Shown piece after piece: positions 14,391 through 14,586 of a stretch of DNA of 14,586 bases (position 1 is its first letter; each line of letters opens with the position of its first letter). Position numbers and translations under genes: made by a program. The notes under the pieces were generated by a model that did no database searches, was not told the DNA's origin, and saw only the letters and a program-made list of their open reading frames with translations. The stretch is from NCBI GenBank assembly GCA_003228495.1, contig QIDY01000291.1, positions 1 to 14,586 of the forward strand, given 5' to 3'. Source of the DNA: Nitrospirota bacterium (GTDB lineage: Bacteria; Nitrospirota; Nitrospiria; Nitrospirales; UBA8639).

Positions 14391-14586
14391 GTGAAAACTC
14401 TCATAAAAAAACAATTGTTCGACGGAAAATTTGAGATACAGGGAGAAATTGCCAATGGCCAAACCGGGACGGTTTTATATGGATATGACATCGGGTTACG
14501 ACAAGAAGTGGCGATCAAAATCTACCATTCCCATATCAACGGTCGATTGATTCAGGGTAAAGCTTTTATCGAAAAATCAAAACCCC
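14391..14586 (+). CDS. N-terminal fragment of a probable Ser/Thr protein kinase
   Basis: 65 complete codons running off the right edge. Translation reads FEIQGEIANGQTGTVLYGYD (14-33) then LRQEVAIKIYH (36-46). This is the start of an N-lobe of a Hanks-type Ser/Thr kinase: the glycine-rich loop is followed by VAIK with the ATP-binding lysine K43 at the expected spacing. The loop reads I-A-N-G-Q-T-G-T-V, so the first glycine of GxGxxG is Ala (A21), while G23 and G26 are kept. The catalytic loop and DFG are outside the window, so an active kinase cannot be confirmed; a pseudokinase or a multidomain membrane kinase is possible. The start is GTG at 14391 with only a distant AAGG site; no ATG is available nearby. 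Confidence 0.72.
   Translation, partial: MKTLIKKQLFDGKFEIQGEIANGQTGTVLYGYDIGLRQEVAIKIYHSHINGRLIQGKAFIEKSKP

Noticed and set aside
1..14586. CRISPR arrays, tRNA or rRNA genes, prophage, transposase or defence genes
   Set aside because: No regular repeat-spacer pattern, no recognisable cloverleaf or rRNA sequence, and all substantial frames are explained by metabolic or envelope genes.

Overview
The window is an ordinary-looking bacterial chromosomal stretch of biosynthetic genes. Gene content and order (ilvB-ilvN-ilvC-psd-pssA-leuA, then leuB, an NHL-repeat gene, asd, a SpoIID/LytB-family gene and queA) recall Nitrospirota, in particular Nitrospira-like genomes, with roughly 50% GC by eye. 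Deltaproteobacteria such as Geobacter share the ilvBNC-psd-pssA-leuA core. The assignment is inference from remembered gene order and protein flavour, not from a search.

Layout. At the left edge is the 3' end of a plus-strand gene, probably a SurA-like periplasmic chaperone. It converges on a long minus-strand block from 12563 down to 289. Read in transcription order, that block is ilvB, ilvN, ilvC (branched-chain amino acids), psd, pssA (phosphatidylethanolamine synthesis), leuA, then leuB (leucine), a six-repeat NHL propeller of unknown role, asd (aspartate family), a SpoIID/LytB-like peptidoglycan enzyme, and queA (tRNA queuosine). Most junctions are tight: leuB/NHL and asd/SpoIID share 4-nt start-stop overlaps, and psd/pssA overlap by 19 nt. 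The only long junctions are ilvN-ilvC (an 8-bp perfect hairpin) and leuA-leuB (a terminator-like hairpin with a T-tract, then a second hairpin). This suggests two transcription segments, ilvB-to-leuA and leuB-to-queA.

On the right, bioF (biotin) is divergent from ilvB across about 270 bp that holds a plausible ilvB promoter and a 37-codon leader ORF. After bioF comes about 395 bp without a convincing gene, carrying a palindromic repeat-like element and a purine-rich inverted repeat. The same purine-rich unit (GTGAGAAGT) occurs between the SurA-like gene and queA, where it runs into the queA 3' end. The window closes with the first 65 codons of a probable Ser/Thr protein kinase.

How it fits together. 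IlvBNC makes the dihydroxyacid precursors of valine and isoleucine, and LeuA and LeuB catalyse two of the leucine-specific steps. leuC, leuD, ilvD and ilvE are not here. Psd and PssA make PE via PS. Asd feeds threonine/isoleucine, methionine, lysine and diaminopimelate. I see no phage, CRISPR, defence or transposase genes. The less explained items are the NHL protein inside the amino-acid operon, the paired purine-rich repeats, the ilvB leader ORF and the intercistronic hairpins.
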